Shown here in pieces: positions 1 to 5,615 of a stretch of 7,263 bases of DNA. The DNA is from an uncultured Caulobacteraceae bacterium (GTDB lineage: Bacteria > Pseudomonadota > Alphaproteobacteria > Caulobacterales > Caulobacteraceae): positions 1 to 7,263 of the forward strand of contig CALFYB010000501.1 in NCBI GenBank assembly GCA_937952995.1, given 5' to 3'. The stretch's first letter is position 1. Every line of letters starts with the position of its first letter. The notes under the pieces are model-generated. The model was not told the origin of the DNA. It made no database searches and worked only from the letters and a program-made list of their open reading frames with translations. The position numbers and the translations under genes are program-made.

Positions 1-379
1 TGATGAATTTCAATGCCTCGGCCTTGTGCCTCGTCGTTGAGACGTAGGATTCCAGCACTTCACCCTCGTGGTCGACGGCTCGCCAGAGGTAGCGCATCTC
101 GCCGTTGATCTTCACGAACATCTCGTCGAGATGCCAACGCCAGTGCGTGAACTGGCGCATCCGCTGAACCCGCTTGCGGCGGATCTCGGCCGCAAACATC
201 GGACCGAATCGGTTCCACCACAGGCGGACAGTCTCGTGGCAAATGTCGATGCCGCGCTCGAACAACAGTTCTTCGACGTTTCGGAGTGACAGCGGGTAGC
301 GGACATACATCATCACAACGAGCCGGATCACCTCCGGCGAGCTGTCGAAGTAACGGAACGGGTTGGTCGATTTGGCCAT
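1..379 (-). CDS. IS6-family transposase, N-terminal 126 codons (continues past left edge)
   Basis: DDE transposase of the IS6 (IS26-like) family, which moves its insertion sequence by copying it. Reading leftward from the ATG at 379, the frame is open to the window edge and gives 126 residues starting MAKSTNPFRYFDSSPEVIRL. Visible hallmarks are the N-terminal helix-turn-helix-like region (about residues 15-60, with 'YPLSLRNVEELLFERGID' and 'HETVRLWWNRFGP') and the start of the catalytic core, 'WRWHLDEMFVKINGEMRYLWRAVD', where D85 is the first catalytic aspartate. The second aspartate and the glutamate lie outside the window. Family members are about 230-240 residues, so roughly half is present and nothing visible is broken. 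No strong ribosome-binding site is apparent; the start was chosen because it matches the usual family N-terminus. The family is certain to me; whether the whole gene is intact is not visible. Confidence 0.95.
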   Translation of the reverse strand, partial: MAKSTNPFRYFDSSPEVIRLVVMMYVRYPLSLRNVEELLFERGIDICHETVRLWWNRFGPMFAAEIRRKRVQRMRQFTHWRWHLDEMFVKINGEMRYLWRAVDHEGEVLESYVSTTRHKAEALKFI

Positions 380-1098
380 TGGCCGAGAATAACCGAGGCC
401 CAAATCCCCGTCACTCGGTTTGGGCTGACAATCCCCTCTCTGCTGATGAGGTGGCGGTCCTGGTTGAAGTGGTTGTGAAACGAGGCGTGGACAGAGGCGA
501 ATTTTTGCAGCGACTTTAGCCTGCGGAATCGCTGAATCGCGCGTTCCCTTCGGCGGAATGGCAGGTGTGAGTTTTCCACTCTGTTGTTCGCGTGTCGACC
601 GACTTCGCGGCGTGCCTCGTTGCCCAGTTCGCGCATCGCGGCATGCGCGCCCTCGCCATAGAGCCAGGCCGGGGCAATGAACCCGGCGACCGGGCGGCCG
701 ATCACGTCTTCGATCAGGGCCTTGCCATCGTTCATGCGCCGTGCGGCTTCAGTTTGCCCCAGGCCCAGAAATTCGCCTTCGCCAGCGGTCATGTGCCGGG
801 CCTTGAACCGGGCGAGGCCGGCATGGCTCGCAAAGTCTCTGTGGAACCAGCCGTGGACGAACATTTCGACCCCGGCTTCGGCCCAATTGCGCAGGCGACC
901 CTGGAAGGCGGCGGCTTCGCGTAGCGGTGCCTTACCCCAGTGGTCGGGCACCACCAGCATGGCGAACCGCGGTGCGCCGAGTTGGCGGGTGAACAGTTCG
1001 GCCAGAATATCGACCTCGCGTTCGAATCGGGGCGAGACGTCGTGGATCGACGCCAGAAGGACCTGCGGTGCAGGGGTGATGGGCTGCATGGACGGCAT
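328..1098 (-). CDS. DUF2334 polysaccharide deacetylase, truncated and fused to a transposase tail (probable pseudogene)
   Basis: The N-terminal part (about 622-1098, 159 codons) is a DUF2334-type member of the polysaccharide deacetylase/NodB superfamily, metal-dependent enzymes that remove acyl groups from carbohydrates; the substrate is unknown here. Visible motifs are ASIHDVSPRF (His19-Asp20, putative metal and catalytic residues), FVHGWFH (His83 and His86, metal ligands), RHMTAGEGEFLGL and GFIAPAWLYG. Family proteins go on for roughly another 60-100 residues; here the frame passes at about 'MRELG' into an IS6 transposase C-terminus, then noncoding IS sequence, and stops at 328, overlapping the next transposase start by 52 bp. 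The open frame could yield a 256-residue chimera, but the deacetylase fold is incomplete. ATG at 1098 was chosen (1089 is also possible): the earlier in-frame GTG at 1173 lies inside a terminator hairpin. No clear ribosome-binding site was seen. Confidence 0.82.
   Translation of the reverse strand: MPSMQPITPAPQVLLASIHDVSPRFEREVDILAELFTRQLGAPRFAMLVVPDHWGKAPLREAAAFQGRLRNWAEAGVEMFVHGWFHRDFASHAGLARFKARHMTAGEGEFLGLGQTEAARRMNDGKALIEDVIGRPVAGFIAPAWLYGEGAHAAMRELGNEARREVGRHANNRVENSHLPFRRRERAIQRFRRLKSLQKFASVHASFHNHFNQDRHLISREGIVSPNRVTGIWASVILGQWPNRPTRSVTSTARRR
391..424. repeat. Interleaved inverted repeats upstream of the transposase
   Basis: AACCGAG (391-397) pairs perfectly with CTCGGTT (414-420), and CCCAAA (399-404) pairs with TTTGGG (419-424). 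The two pairs interlock, so only one can form at a time, or they form a pseudoknot-like fold. They lie 12-45 bp upstream of the transposase ATG, where the IS terminal repeat and promoter would be expected. They may be part of the transposase binding site or a leader structure; this function is inferred. Confidence 0.4.
436..624 (-). pseudogene. C-terminal fragment of a second IS6-family transposase
   Basis: About 63 codons from 'GNEARREVGRHANNRVENSHLPF' to 'HFNQDRHLISRE'. This is the characteristic C-terminal part of IS6-type transposases: the VENSH glutamate (codon 576-574) is the third catalytic residue of the DDE triad, followed by the basic FRRRER segment and the 'LQKFASVHASFHNHFN' helix. 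Both catalytic aspartates are missing. The usual last 15-20 residues are also missing, because the frame runs into the upstream region of the neighbouring IS copy. It is fused in frame at its N-terminal side to a deacetylase. It cannot be an active transposase. It has the same orientation as the transposase at 1-379 but cannot belong to it, since a C-terminus cannot lie upstream of its own start. Confidence 0.88.
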
Positions 1099-1154
1099 GG
1101 GCTGCGTCAAGATAGGATCCGCTTTCTGGCGTCCAGAGGCGACCGGGCGGAGCG

Positions 1155-1190
1155 AAAGGCCCCGCCGGATCACTCCGACGGGGCTTTTTT
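1155..1190 (+). terminator. Rho-independent terminator, plus-strand direction
   Basis: AAAGGCCCCG (1155-1164) pairs with CGGGGCTTTT (1179-1188), including one G-T pair. The hairpin continues inside as CGGA/TCCG (1166-1169 with 1174-1177) after one C-A mismatch, closing on a TCAC tetraloop. Six T residues follow at 1185-1190. It would stop rightward transcription, yet no plus-strand gene precedes it in this window; only antisense transcription through the deacetylase or IS would reach it. In the minus direction the T-tract is only three bases, so it is a weak terminator for transcripts approaching the deacetylase. Confidence 0.8.
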
Positions 1191-1551
1191 ATATTCGTCA
1201 TCTTCACCATGATCGACGAAAACTTTACGAAGATTTAGTACACGCGCTGTCGATGCGCTATTTTCTAATGAACTCAGACTTCTAATATCGTTAGCCGACA
1301 TTCTACTCAACCCATTCCGATGTGCAGCGTGCCTTCAAATTGTTCGGAAACCACATCTCACGACACTAGTATAACCTTAGAGCACAGTGGAGCAACCTAC
1401 GTAGGATAGAACATCAGACATCAGTCTCGTTCTAAAATATAACACACCCTTGTCGTTAGCGGACGCAGGACCGTTGAACCAACAATCGCCAAGCTCTCCA
1501 GCCTCGTGTATCACCGAAAAAACTCCAAACTCTTCGATCTGGGATCACGCC
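1191..1551. other. Intergenic stretch without recognised genes, AT-richer than its surroundings
   Basis: About 360 bp between the terminator and the phosphatase start. The part 1191-1450 is visibly richer in A and T than the flanking genes and has no convincing reading frame on either strand. It must hold the promoter of the phosphatase; TATA-like hexamers occur in 'ctagtataacc' and 'aaaatataaca' (about 1366-1376 and 1434-1443), but no well-spaced -35 box could be paired with them. A near-repeat TCGTTAGCCGAC (1288-1299) and TCGTTAGCGGAC (1453-1464) differ by one base. No Pho-box-like tandem repeat was seen. Confidence 0.5.
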
Positions 1552-2394
1552 ATGTCCACCTTGAAGTCCATCTTGTTCATCACAGCCTTGGGACTTTCGA
1601 ATGCTGCGAGTGCCCAGGTTGCACAGACACCTTCCGCGCCTGCGCAGACGCCAGCCCCGGCACCAGTCCCGGCCCGCTCGACCTTGCCGACCGGCTATTT
1701 AACGCCTGAGACATGGCCAGACGCCGCAAGGATTCTGCCCTTACCGCCAACAACCGGCTCGGCACGCGAAGCGGTTGACCAAGGCGTGTTCCGCTCAACG
1801 CGCGCGCTTGAAGGCACGCCGCGCTGGGCCATGGCTCAAGCCGATGTTCCGACCATGCCAGACGCCATGCTGAAGGGTTTCAGCTGCGCTGTTGGCGTTG
1901 AGCTAAGCGCACAAAACGCACCCAAGCTGAACATGCTGCTCAGCCGCACAGCCATCGATATGGGTCGCCAAGTCTCTGCCGTGAAAGATGTGTTCAAGCG
2001 CAAGCGGCCTTACCTGATCGAGCCGGGCAAGATTTGCGTGCCACCTTCAGTGCTACTGGATGCCAGCCCAGACTACCCGTCCGGCCATGCAACCTGGGGC
2101 TGGAGCATGAGCTTGATCTTGGCCGAGCTGGCACCCGATCACGCCACACCCATTCTCAACCGTGGCCGCGCCTTTGGGGAAAGCCGCGTCGTTTGCGGCG
2201 TCCATTCTCCCAGCGCTGTGGATGCAGGCCGTACCAATGGCGCGTCTCTGATCGCCACCCTGCACGGTCAAAGCGCCTTCCGCGCGGACCTCGAGGCTGC
2301 GCGCGAAGAGCTAGCCGCTTTGCGGGCCAAGGCCGCGCCCATGCCTGCGAGCTGTGCAGGATCGTTGGCGATGGACGCTCAAGCCGTTTTCTAA
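1552..2394 (+). CDS. Exported class A acid phosphatase (PAP2 superfamily)
   Basis: Non-specific acid phosphatase of the vanadium-haloperoxidase/PAP2 fold, expected to hydrolyse phosphomonoesters in the periplasm. The 280 residues begin with a signal peptide (MSTLKSILFITALGLSNAASA, cut near residue 21) and a Pro/Ala-rich linker (22-45). The phosphatase signature is present in order: K145-x6-R152-P153, P176-S-G-H179, and S211-R212-x5-H218. In the third motif the classical form is SRxxxxxHxxxD; here the Asp position (residue 222, in 'HSPSAVDAG') is Ala, with an Asp two residues later. Four cysteines (112, 162, 215, 268) in the mature protein could form disulfides. ATG 1552 was chosen over an upstream in-frame TTG at 1450 because it starts the signal peptide directly; only a weak CTGGGA-like ribosome-binding site precedes it. 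It converges with the serine hydrolase gene 24 bp away. Confidence 0.9.
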   Translation: MSTLKSILFITALGLSNAASAQVAQTPSAPAQTPAPAPVPARSTLPTGYLTPETWPDAARILPLPPTTGSAREAVDQGVFRSTRALEGTPRWAMAQADVPTMPDAMLKGFSCAVGVELSAQNAPKLNMLLSRTAIDMGRQVSAVKDVFKRKRPYLIEPGKICVPPSVLLDASPDYPSGHATWGWSMSLILAELAPDHATPILNRGRAFGESRVVCGVHSPSAVDAGRTNGASLIATLHGQSAFRADLEAAREELAALRAKAAPMPASCAGSLAMDAQAVF

Positions 2395-2401
2395 AGACGG
2401 C
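2383..2401. terminator. Hairpin across the phosphatase stop codon (weak terminator candidate)
   Basis: GCCGTTTT (2383-2390) pairs with AAGACGGC (2394-2401), including one T-G pair, over a CTA loop that contains the first bases of the stop codon. It sits in the narrow gap between two convergent genes, where a bidirectional terminator would be expected, but no T-tract follows on either strand. The structure is visible; the role is inferred. Confidence 0.3.
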
Positions 2402-2418
2402 CCAAGCGCCCTGCTCAG

Positions 2419-3759
2419 TTATTTGCCCGGACTAACGAGCGCCTTGTAGGTCAGGTCTTGCGAGATCTGACGCAGGTCCAGCTTACCTGTGCCGCCCATA
2501 CGCTGGATCATTCCGACGAAATAGAGGTCATTGGTCGGGTCGATCCAGAACCAGGTTCCGGCTGCGCCGCCCCAACTCATCGTGCCCTTGCCAACAGGGG
2601 ACTGAGCCTTGACCGGATCATTGACGACCATGAAGTCGAGGCCAAAGCCGACCGCCTCGTTGAAGCGCGATGCGGTGGAGCCATTGGAGGTCACTAGGAC
2701 CTCTTGCGGAATGACGTTCTTGCCCATCAGGGCCACCGTCTCTGGCTTGAGCAAACGCTGTCCATCAAGCTGGCCGCCATTAACGATCATCTGGGCAAAT
2801 CGGCCATAGTCGCTGGTGCTGGATACCAGACCGCCACCGCCAGATTCCATCGTTGGGGTCTTGCTGAAGTCCTGCATATTGAACCCCATCACCGAACTGG
2901 TCTCAGCAAGTGGGCTTTCGGCGGGATAACGGACATAGACTGCGGACAAGCGGTTGAGCTTGTCCGAGGGCACGACAAATGATGTGTCGTTCATCTTCAG
3001 AGGACCAAAAATGCGGCTTTGCATAAAGCTGCCCAAGGTCTGCCCCGACAGACGCTCGACCAGATAGCCCTGCACATCGACAGCCGCGCTATAGGCCCAG
3101 CCCTCACCCGGCTGGAACTTCAAAGGGATTTTGGCGATCTCTGTGACTGCGGCTTGCAGGCCCGGAGACTGCAAAATCTTTTTGTCTCGAAACATGCGAT
3201 CAACCGCGTGCTTGTCATCGAGGCCATAGCCCAGACCCGCTGTGTGGCTCATCAGTTCGCGCATGGTCGGCGAACGCTTGGCCGGAACCGTGATCATCTG
3301 GCCCTTGTCGTCGAGGCCGGTCATCACCGTCAGATGATCAAATTCAGGGATGAACTTGGAGACCGGATCATCGAGGTTCCACTTGCCCTGCTCGTAAAGC
3401 ATCATCATGGCCACACCGGTAATGGGCTTGGTCATCGAGTAGATGCGCATGAGCGTGTCCTTGCTCATTGGCTTTTCTTTTGCGATGGACGCCTTGCCAT
3501 AGGTGTTGAAAGCAACAACCTCACCATGGCGCACGAGCAAGGTGGTCATCCCCGCCACATGACCATCCGCGACCGCTGCAGCCATCGCGGCGTCCAGCGC
3601 CTTCAGCTTTTCGGCGTCAAACCCTACCTTTTCAACGGCGACCGGTTTGATCACCGCATAGTCGGTGGGGCGCTCCTTGCCATAGGCTGACGGCACCCCC
3701 CCCAGCGCCAAGGCCGAGACCAAAAATACCGACGCGAGCAGATGTTTGCGCAAAGCCAT
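2419..3759 (-). CDS. Periplasmic serine hydrolase, class C beta-lactamase/EstB family
   Basis: A serine-dependent hydrolase of the beta-lactamase-related (PF00144-type) family, 446 residues. Members include AmpC beta-lactamases, D-aminopeptidases, EstB-type esterases and LovD-like acyltransferases. A signal peptide occupies residues 1-27 (MALRKHLLASVFLVSALALGG..., ending AYG). The nucleophile motif S108-M-T-K111 lies in 'MRIYSMTKPITGVAMMMLYE'. The second motif is Y223-S-A, where true class C enzymes have Y-x-N. The usual K-T-G box is replaced by W396-G-G in 'SWGGAAGTWFWIDP', as in esterase-type members. This pattern argues for an esterase, amidase or transesterase rather than antibiotic resistance. 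The start at 3759 has a good ribosome-binding site (AGGGGG, 8 bases upstream). The gene is divergent from the dioxygenase operon across 177 bp, so the two may be co-regulated. The substrate is unknown. Confidence 0.92.
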   Translation of the reverse strand: MALRKHLLASVFLVSALALGGVPSAYGKERPTDYAVIKPVAVEKVGFDAEKLKALDAAMAAAVADGHVAGMTTLLVRHGEVVAFNTYGKASIAKEKPMSKDTLMRIYSMTKPITGVAMMMLYEQGKWNLDDPVSKFIPEFDHLTVMTGLDDKGQMITVPAKRSPTMRELMSHTAGLGYGLDDKHAVDRMFRDKKILQSPGLQAAVTEIAKIPLKFQPGEGWAYSAAVDVQGYLVERLSGQTLGSFMQSRIFGPLKMNDTSFVVPSDKLNRLSAVYVRYPAESPLAETSSVMGFNMQDFSKTPTMESGGGGLVSSTSDYGRFAQMIVNGGQLDGQRLLKPETVALMGKNVIPQEVLVTSNGSTASRFNEAVGFGLDFMVVNDPVKAQSPVGKGTMSWGGAAGTWFWIDPTNDLYFVGMIQRMGGTGKLDLRQISQDLTYKALVSPGK

Positions 3760-3936
3760 AATCTATTCCCCCTGAGGACCCTTCATTGGGAGCGCTGATG
3801 GCTCCCTGAGGCGATGAGGCTATGGGTATCTTGCCGATCTGACAAGGCGGGCTGGTACCATCTGACGATCTCTATTGTCCAATCGCCAACGGGGCCTTAG
3901 CGTAGCTTGAACAGAGCCAAAGAAAGGTCGCTATCG
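3760..3936. promoter_or_regulatory. Divergent intergenic region with hairpin and direct repeats
   Basis: The shared upstream region of the serine hydrolase (minus) and dioxygenase (plus) genes must hold both promoters. Visible structures are an inverted repeat GGGAGC (3788-3793)/GCTCCC (3801-3806) with a 7-base loop in the hydrolase leader, and ATCTGAC at 3837-3843 and again at 3860-3866, spaced 23 bp (about two helical turns). The second copy touches the 8-bp palindrome TGGTACCA (3853-3860). These could be operator sites for a regulator encoded elsewhere. The ribosome-binding site for the plus gene is AAAGG (3923-3927), 9 bases before the ATG. I could not assign -35/-10 boxes. Confidence 0.45.
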
Positions 3937-4776
3937 ATGCTTGCTTCCCACATTTCCGTAAACCCGCTGTCCGCGACCTGCGGCGTTGAAGTGGAAGGGC
4001 TCGACCTTCGAAACCTTGCTGATACAGAACTGGCGTGGCTGCGCTCGGCCGTGGCCGAAAACGGCGTGGTTGCCGTGCGAGGACAGGACCTCAGCCCTGA
4101 GCAACATATTGCCTTCGCCCGGCAGTGGGGCGAGATCGATTACAACCGCTTCTTCCCCATCGACGACCGCTATCCAGAGATCGCGCTGGTTCAGAAGGAA
4201 GAGAACCAGAAGGTCAACATCGGCGGCGGTTGGCACACGGACCACAGCTATGATGCGGAACCGGCCATGGGCTCGATCCTGCTGGCCCGTGAACTGCCCC
4301 CCAGCGGCGGCGACACCCTGTTTGCCAGCATGTATGCCGCCTATGACAGCCTGTCGGATGGACTAAAAGCCACGCTCGAGACCATGCGCGCGGTCCACAC
4401 CGCCGATCACATCTACGGTCATGAAGGGGCCTATGCCAAGACCGACATAGCCAGCATCTTCCGTGGCCATGATGAGCACACGCTCGCTGTCCATCCGGTG
4501 ATCATCACCCACCCGACCAGCGGCCGCAAAGCGCTCTATGTCAATCCGTCCTTCACGACCCGGTTCGATGGCTGGACGCGCGAGGAAAGCCTGCCCCTGC
4601 TGCAATATCTCTATGCCCAGGCCATCGCGCAGGACAATGTCTGCACCTTGCAATGGAAGCCCGGCTCGGTCGCCATCTGGGACAACCGCGCCAGCTGGCA
4701 CTTTGCCAAGAACGACTATCACGGCCACCGCCGCGTGATGCACCGCATCACCATCGCCGGCTGCGCCCTTAGCTAA
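3937..4776 (+). CDS. TauD/TfdA-family Fe(II)/2-oxoglutarate-dependent dioxygenase
   Basis: A cytoplasmic oxygenase that couples 2-oxoglutarate decarboxylation to hydroxylation of a substrate, often leading to cleavage next to a heteroatom as in taurine or 2,4-D degradation. The 279 residues match the family length. Iron ligands are seen as H100-T-D102 in 'GGGWHTDHSYD' and H255 in 'WDNRASWHFAKNDY'. T127 in 'GGDTLFASMYAAYDSL' and the arginines of 'HGHRRVMHR' (265-270) form the 2-oxoglutarate and substrate anion site. The N-terminal 'GVEVEGLDLRNL' strand is typical of the family. The loop 'GEIDYNRFFPIDDRYPEI' does not show the His that E. coli TauD uses for taurine, so taurine is unlikely. ATG 3937 was chosen over an in-frame TTG at 3907 because AAAGG precedes it at good spacing. 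It is followed after 14 bp by a crotonase, forming a likely two-gene operon. Confidence 0.92.
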   Translation: MLASHISVNPLSATCGVEVEGLDLRNLADTELAWLRSAVAENGVVAVRGQDLSPEQHIAFARQWGEIDYNRFFPIDDRYPEIALVQKEENQKVNIGGGWHTDHSYDAEPAMGSILLARELPPSGGDTLFASMYAAYDSLSDGLKATLETMRAVHTADHIYGHEGAYAKTDIASIFRGHDEHTLAVHPVIITHPTSGRKALYVNPSFTTRFDGWTREESLPLLQYLYAQAIAQDNVCTLQWKPGSVAIWDNRASWHFAKNDYHGHRRVMHRITIAGCALS

Positions 4777-4790
4777 AGACGGAAACTCAA

Positions 4791-5615
4791 ATGTCCCAAG
4801 TTCAAGCTGCCAACGACGCTGATAATGCCGAAGTCCTCTATGCGATCGACGGCCATGTTGCGATCATCACCCTGAACCGGCCCGAGCGGATGAACACCAT
4901 CAGCCGCGACATGCTCAACCAGCTGACCCAGCACATGCTCAATGCCGACAAGGACCCCGCCGTTCGGGCCGTGATCCTAACCGGTACGGGCCGCGCCTTC
5001 TGTGCGGGTCTGGATTTGAGCGAAGTGACACGTCCCAGCGAGGGCGGCATTTCCAATGGCACGACAAATGCGACCAATATCGACCTGAAGTTCACGCCGC
5101 CGACCGTCATGTTCAACATGGAAAAGCCCACCATCTGCGCCCTCAATGGCTCGGCAGCGGGTTATGGCCTCGACACGGCACTGGGCTGCGATATCCGCAT
5201 CATGGCCAAGGGTGCCAAGCTGTCAGCCGCCTTCGTCAAGCGCGGGATCGTGCCAGAGTCCGGCGGCACCTGGTTCCTGCCGCGCATGATCGGCTGGTCC
5301 AAGGCTGCGGAACTGATCTTTACCGGCCGCACCCTCAATGCGACCGAGTCCGAGGCCATGGGTCTGGTTTCCGTCGTGGTCGATGAGGCCGAGGTCATGC
5401 CCCGTGCCATGGCGCTGGCTCAAGAGATCGCGGCCAATGCCCCGCTCGCCGTACAGGCCTCAAAGCGGATGATGCGGATGGGCCTGTCGGAGAACTTCAA
5501 CGATCACGTCCATCACGTGTTCTTGCAACTGATGCCGCTGCTCAAGACCGCCGATGCCCGCGAAGGCATGTTGTCGTTCATGGAGAAGCGCCCCGCCGTG
5601 TTCGAAGGCCGCTAG
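4791..5615 (+). CDS. Crotonase-fold enoyl-CoA hydratase/isomerase family protein
   Basis: Acyl-CoA-handling enzyme of the crotonase superfamily, 274 residues, cytoplasmic. The family pattern is clear: 'VAIITLNRPERMNTIS' (CoA binding, about 23-38), 'GTGRAFCAGLDL' (oxyanion hole, 65-76), 'NGSAAGYGLDTALGCDIRIMA' (119-139), 'KRGIVPESGGTWFLPRMIG' (150-168) and the C-terminal 'EGMLSFMEKRPAVFEGR'. Anchored on the CDI and GGT motifs without gaps, the two catalytic glutamates of mitochondrial hydratase (E144, E164) correspond to D128 and F148. E156 instead sits where dienoyl-CoA isomerase has a catalytic Asp. An isomerase or related reaction is therefore more likely than simple hydration. GGAAA lies 8 bp ahead of the ATG, and the 14-bp gap points to co-transcription with the dioxygenase. 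Its stop codon overlaps that of the opposing GreA/GreB-family gene. Confidence 0.93.
   Translation: MSQVQAANDADNAEVLYAIDGHVAIITLNRPERMNTISRDMLNQLTQHMLNADKDPAVRAVILTGTGRAFCAGLDLSEVTRPSEGGISNGTTNATNIDLKFTPPTVMFNMEKPTICALNGSAAGYGLDTALGCDIRIMAKGAKLSAAFVKRGIVPESGGTWFLPRMIGWSKAAELIFTGRTLNATESEAMGLVSVVVDEAEVMPRAMALAQEIAANAPLAVQASKRMMRMGLSENFNDHVHHVFLQLMPLLKTADAREGMLSFMEKRPAVFEGR

Larger units (their letters stand above)
1..436 (-). mobile_element. Right part of an IS6-family insertion sequence
   Basis: The element carrying the transposase that starts at 379. Its right end must lie between the start codon and about 436, because upstream of that the sequence codes for the C-terminus of a different transposase copy. 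A plausible outer tip, read on the minus strand, begins with GGGGATTGTCAGCCC near 421-435, but the matching left inverted repeat is off the window, so the exact end and the 8-bp target duplication typical of the family cannot be confirmed. Confidence 0.7.

Noticed and set aside
501..521. IS6 terminal repeat resembling TTTGCA...AGCC at 505-521
   Set aside because: The segment is in-frame coding sequence of the transposase C-terminus (LQKFASVH helix region), so it cannot be an IS end.
592..924. Plus-strand open frame opposite the deacetylase, and the overlapping frame 677-1285
   Set aside because: Compositional shadows of the minus-strand DUF2334 coding region; no family resemblance or ribosome-binding site.
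1099..1173. GTG start at 1173 for the deacetylase
   Set aside because: It lies inside the terminator hairpin and adds 25 residues not resembling the family; ATG 1098 or 1089 leads straight into the conserved ASIHDVSP strand.
1288..1464. TCGTTAGC(C/G)GAC near-repeat in the gap before the phosphatase
   Set aside because: Two 12-bp copies with one mismatch 165 bp apart can occur by chance; no further copies or symmetry were found.
1450..1551. TTG start at 1450 for the phosphatase
   Set aside because: The added 34 residues are low in hydrophobicity and would bury the clear signal peptide that starts at ATG 1552.
3019..3690. 223-codon plus-strand open frame
   Set aside because: It is fully antisense to the serine hydrolase, has no recognisable motifs, and the opposite strand has the conserved catalytic motifs.
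2419..3759. Antibiotic-resistance (AmpC) beta-lactamase
   Set aside because: The SxxK motif is present, but Y-S-A replaces Y-x-N and W-G-G replaces the K-T-G box, as in esterase-type members of the family.
3937..4776. Taurine dioxygenase (tauD)
   Set aside because: Only the iron and 2-oxoglutarate residues match; the taurine-specific His is not seen and there is no sulfonate transport gene nearby.
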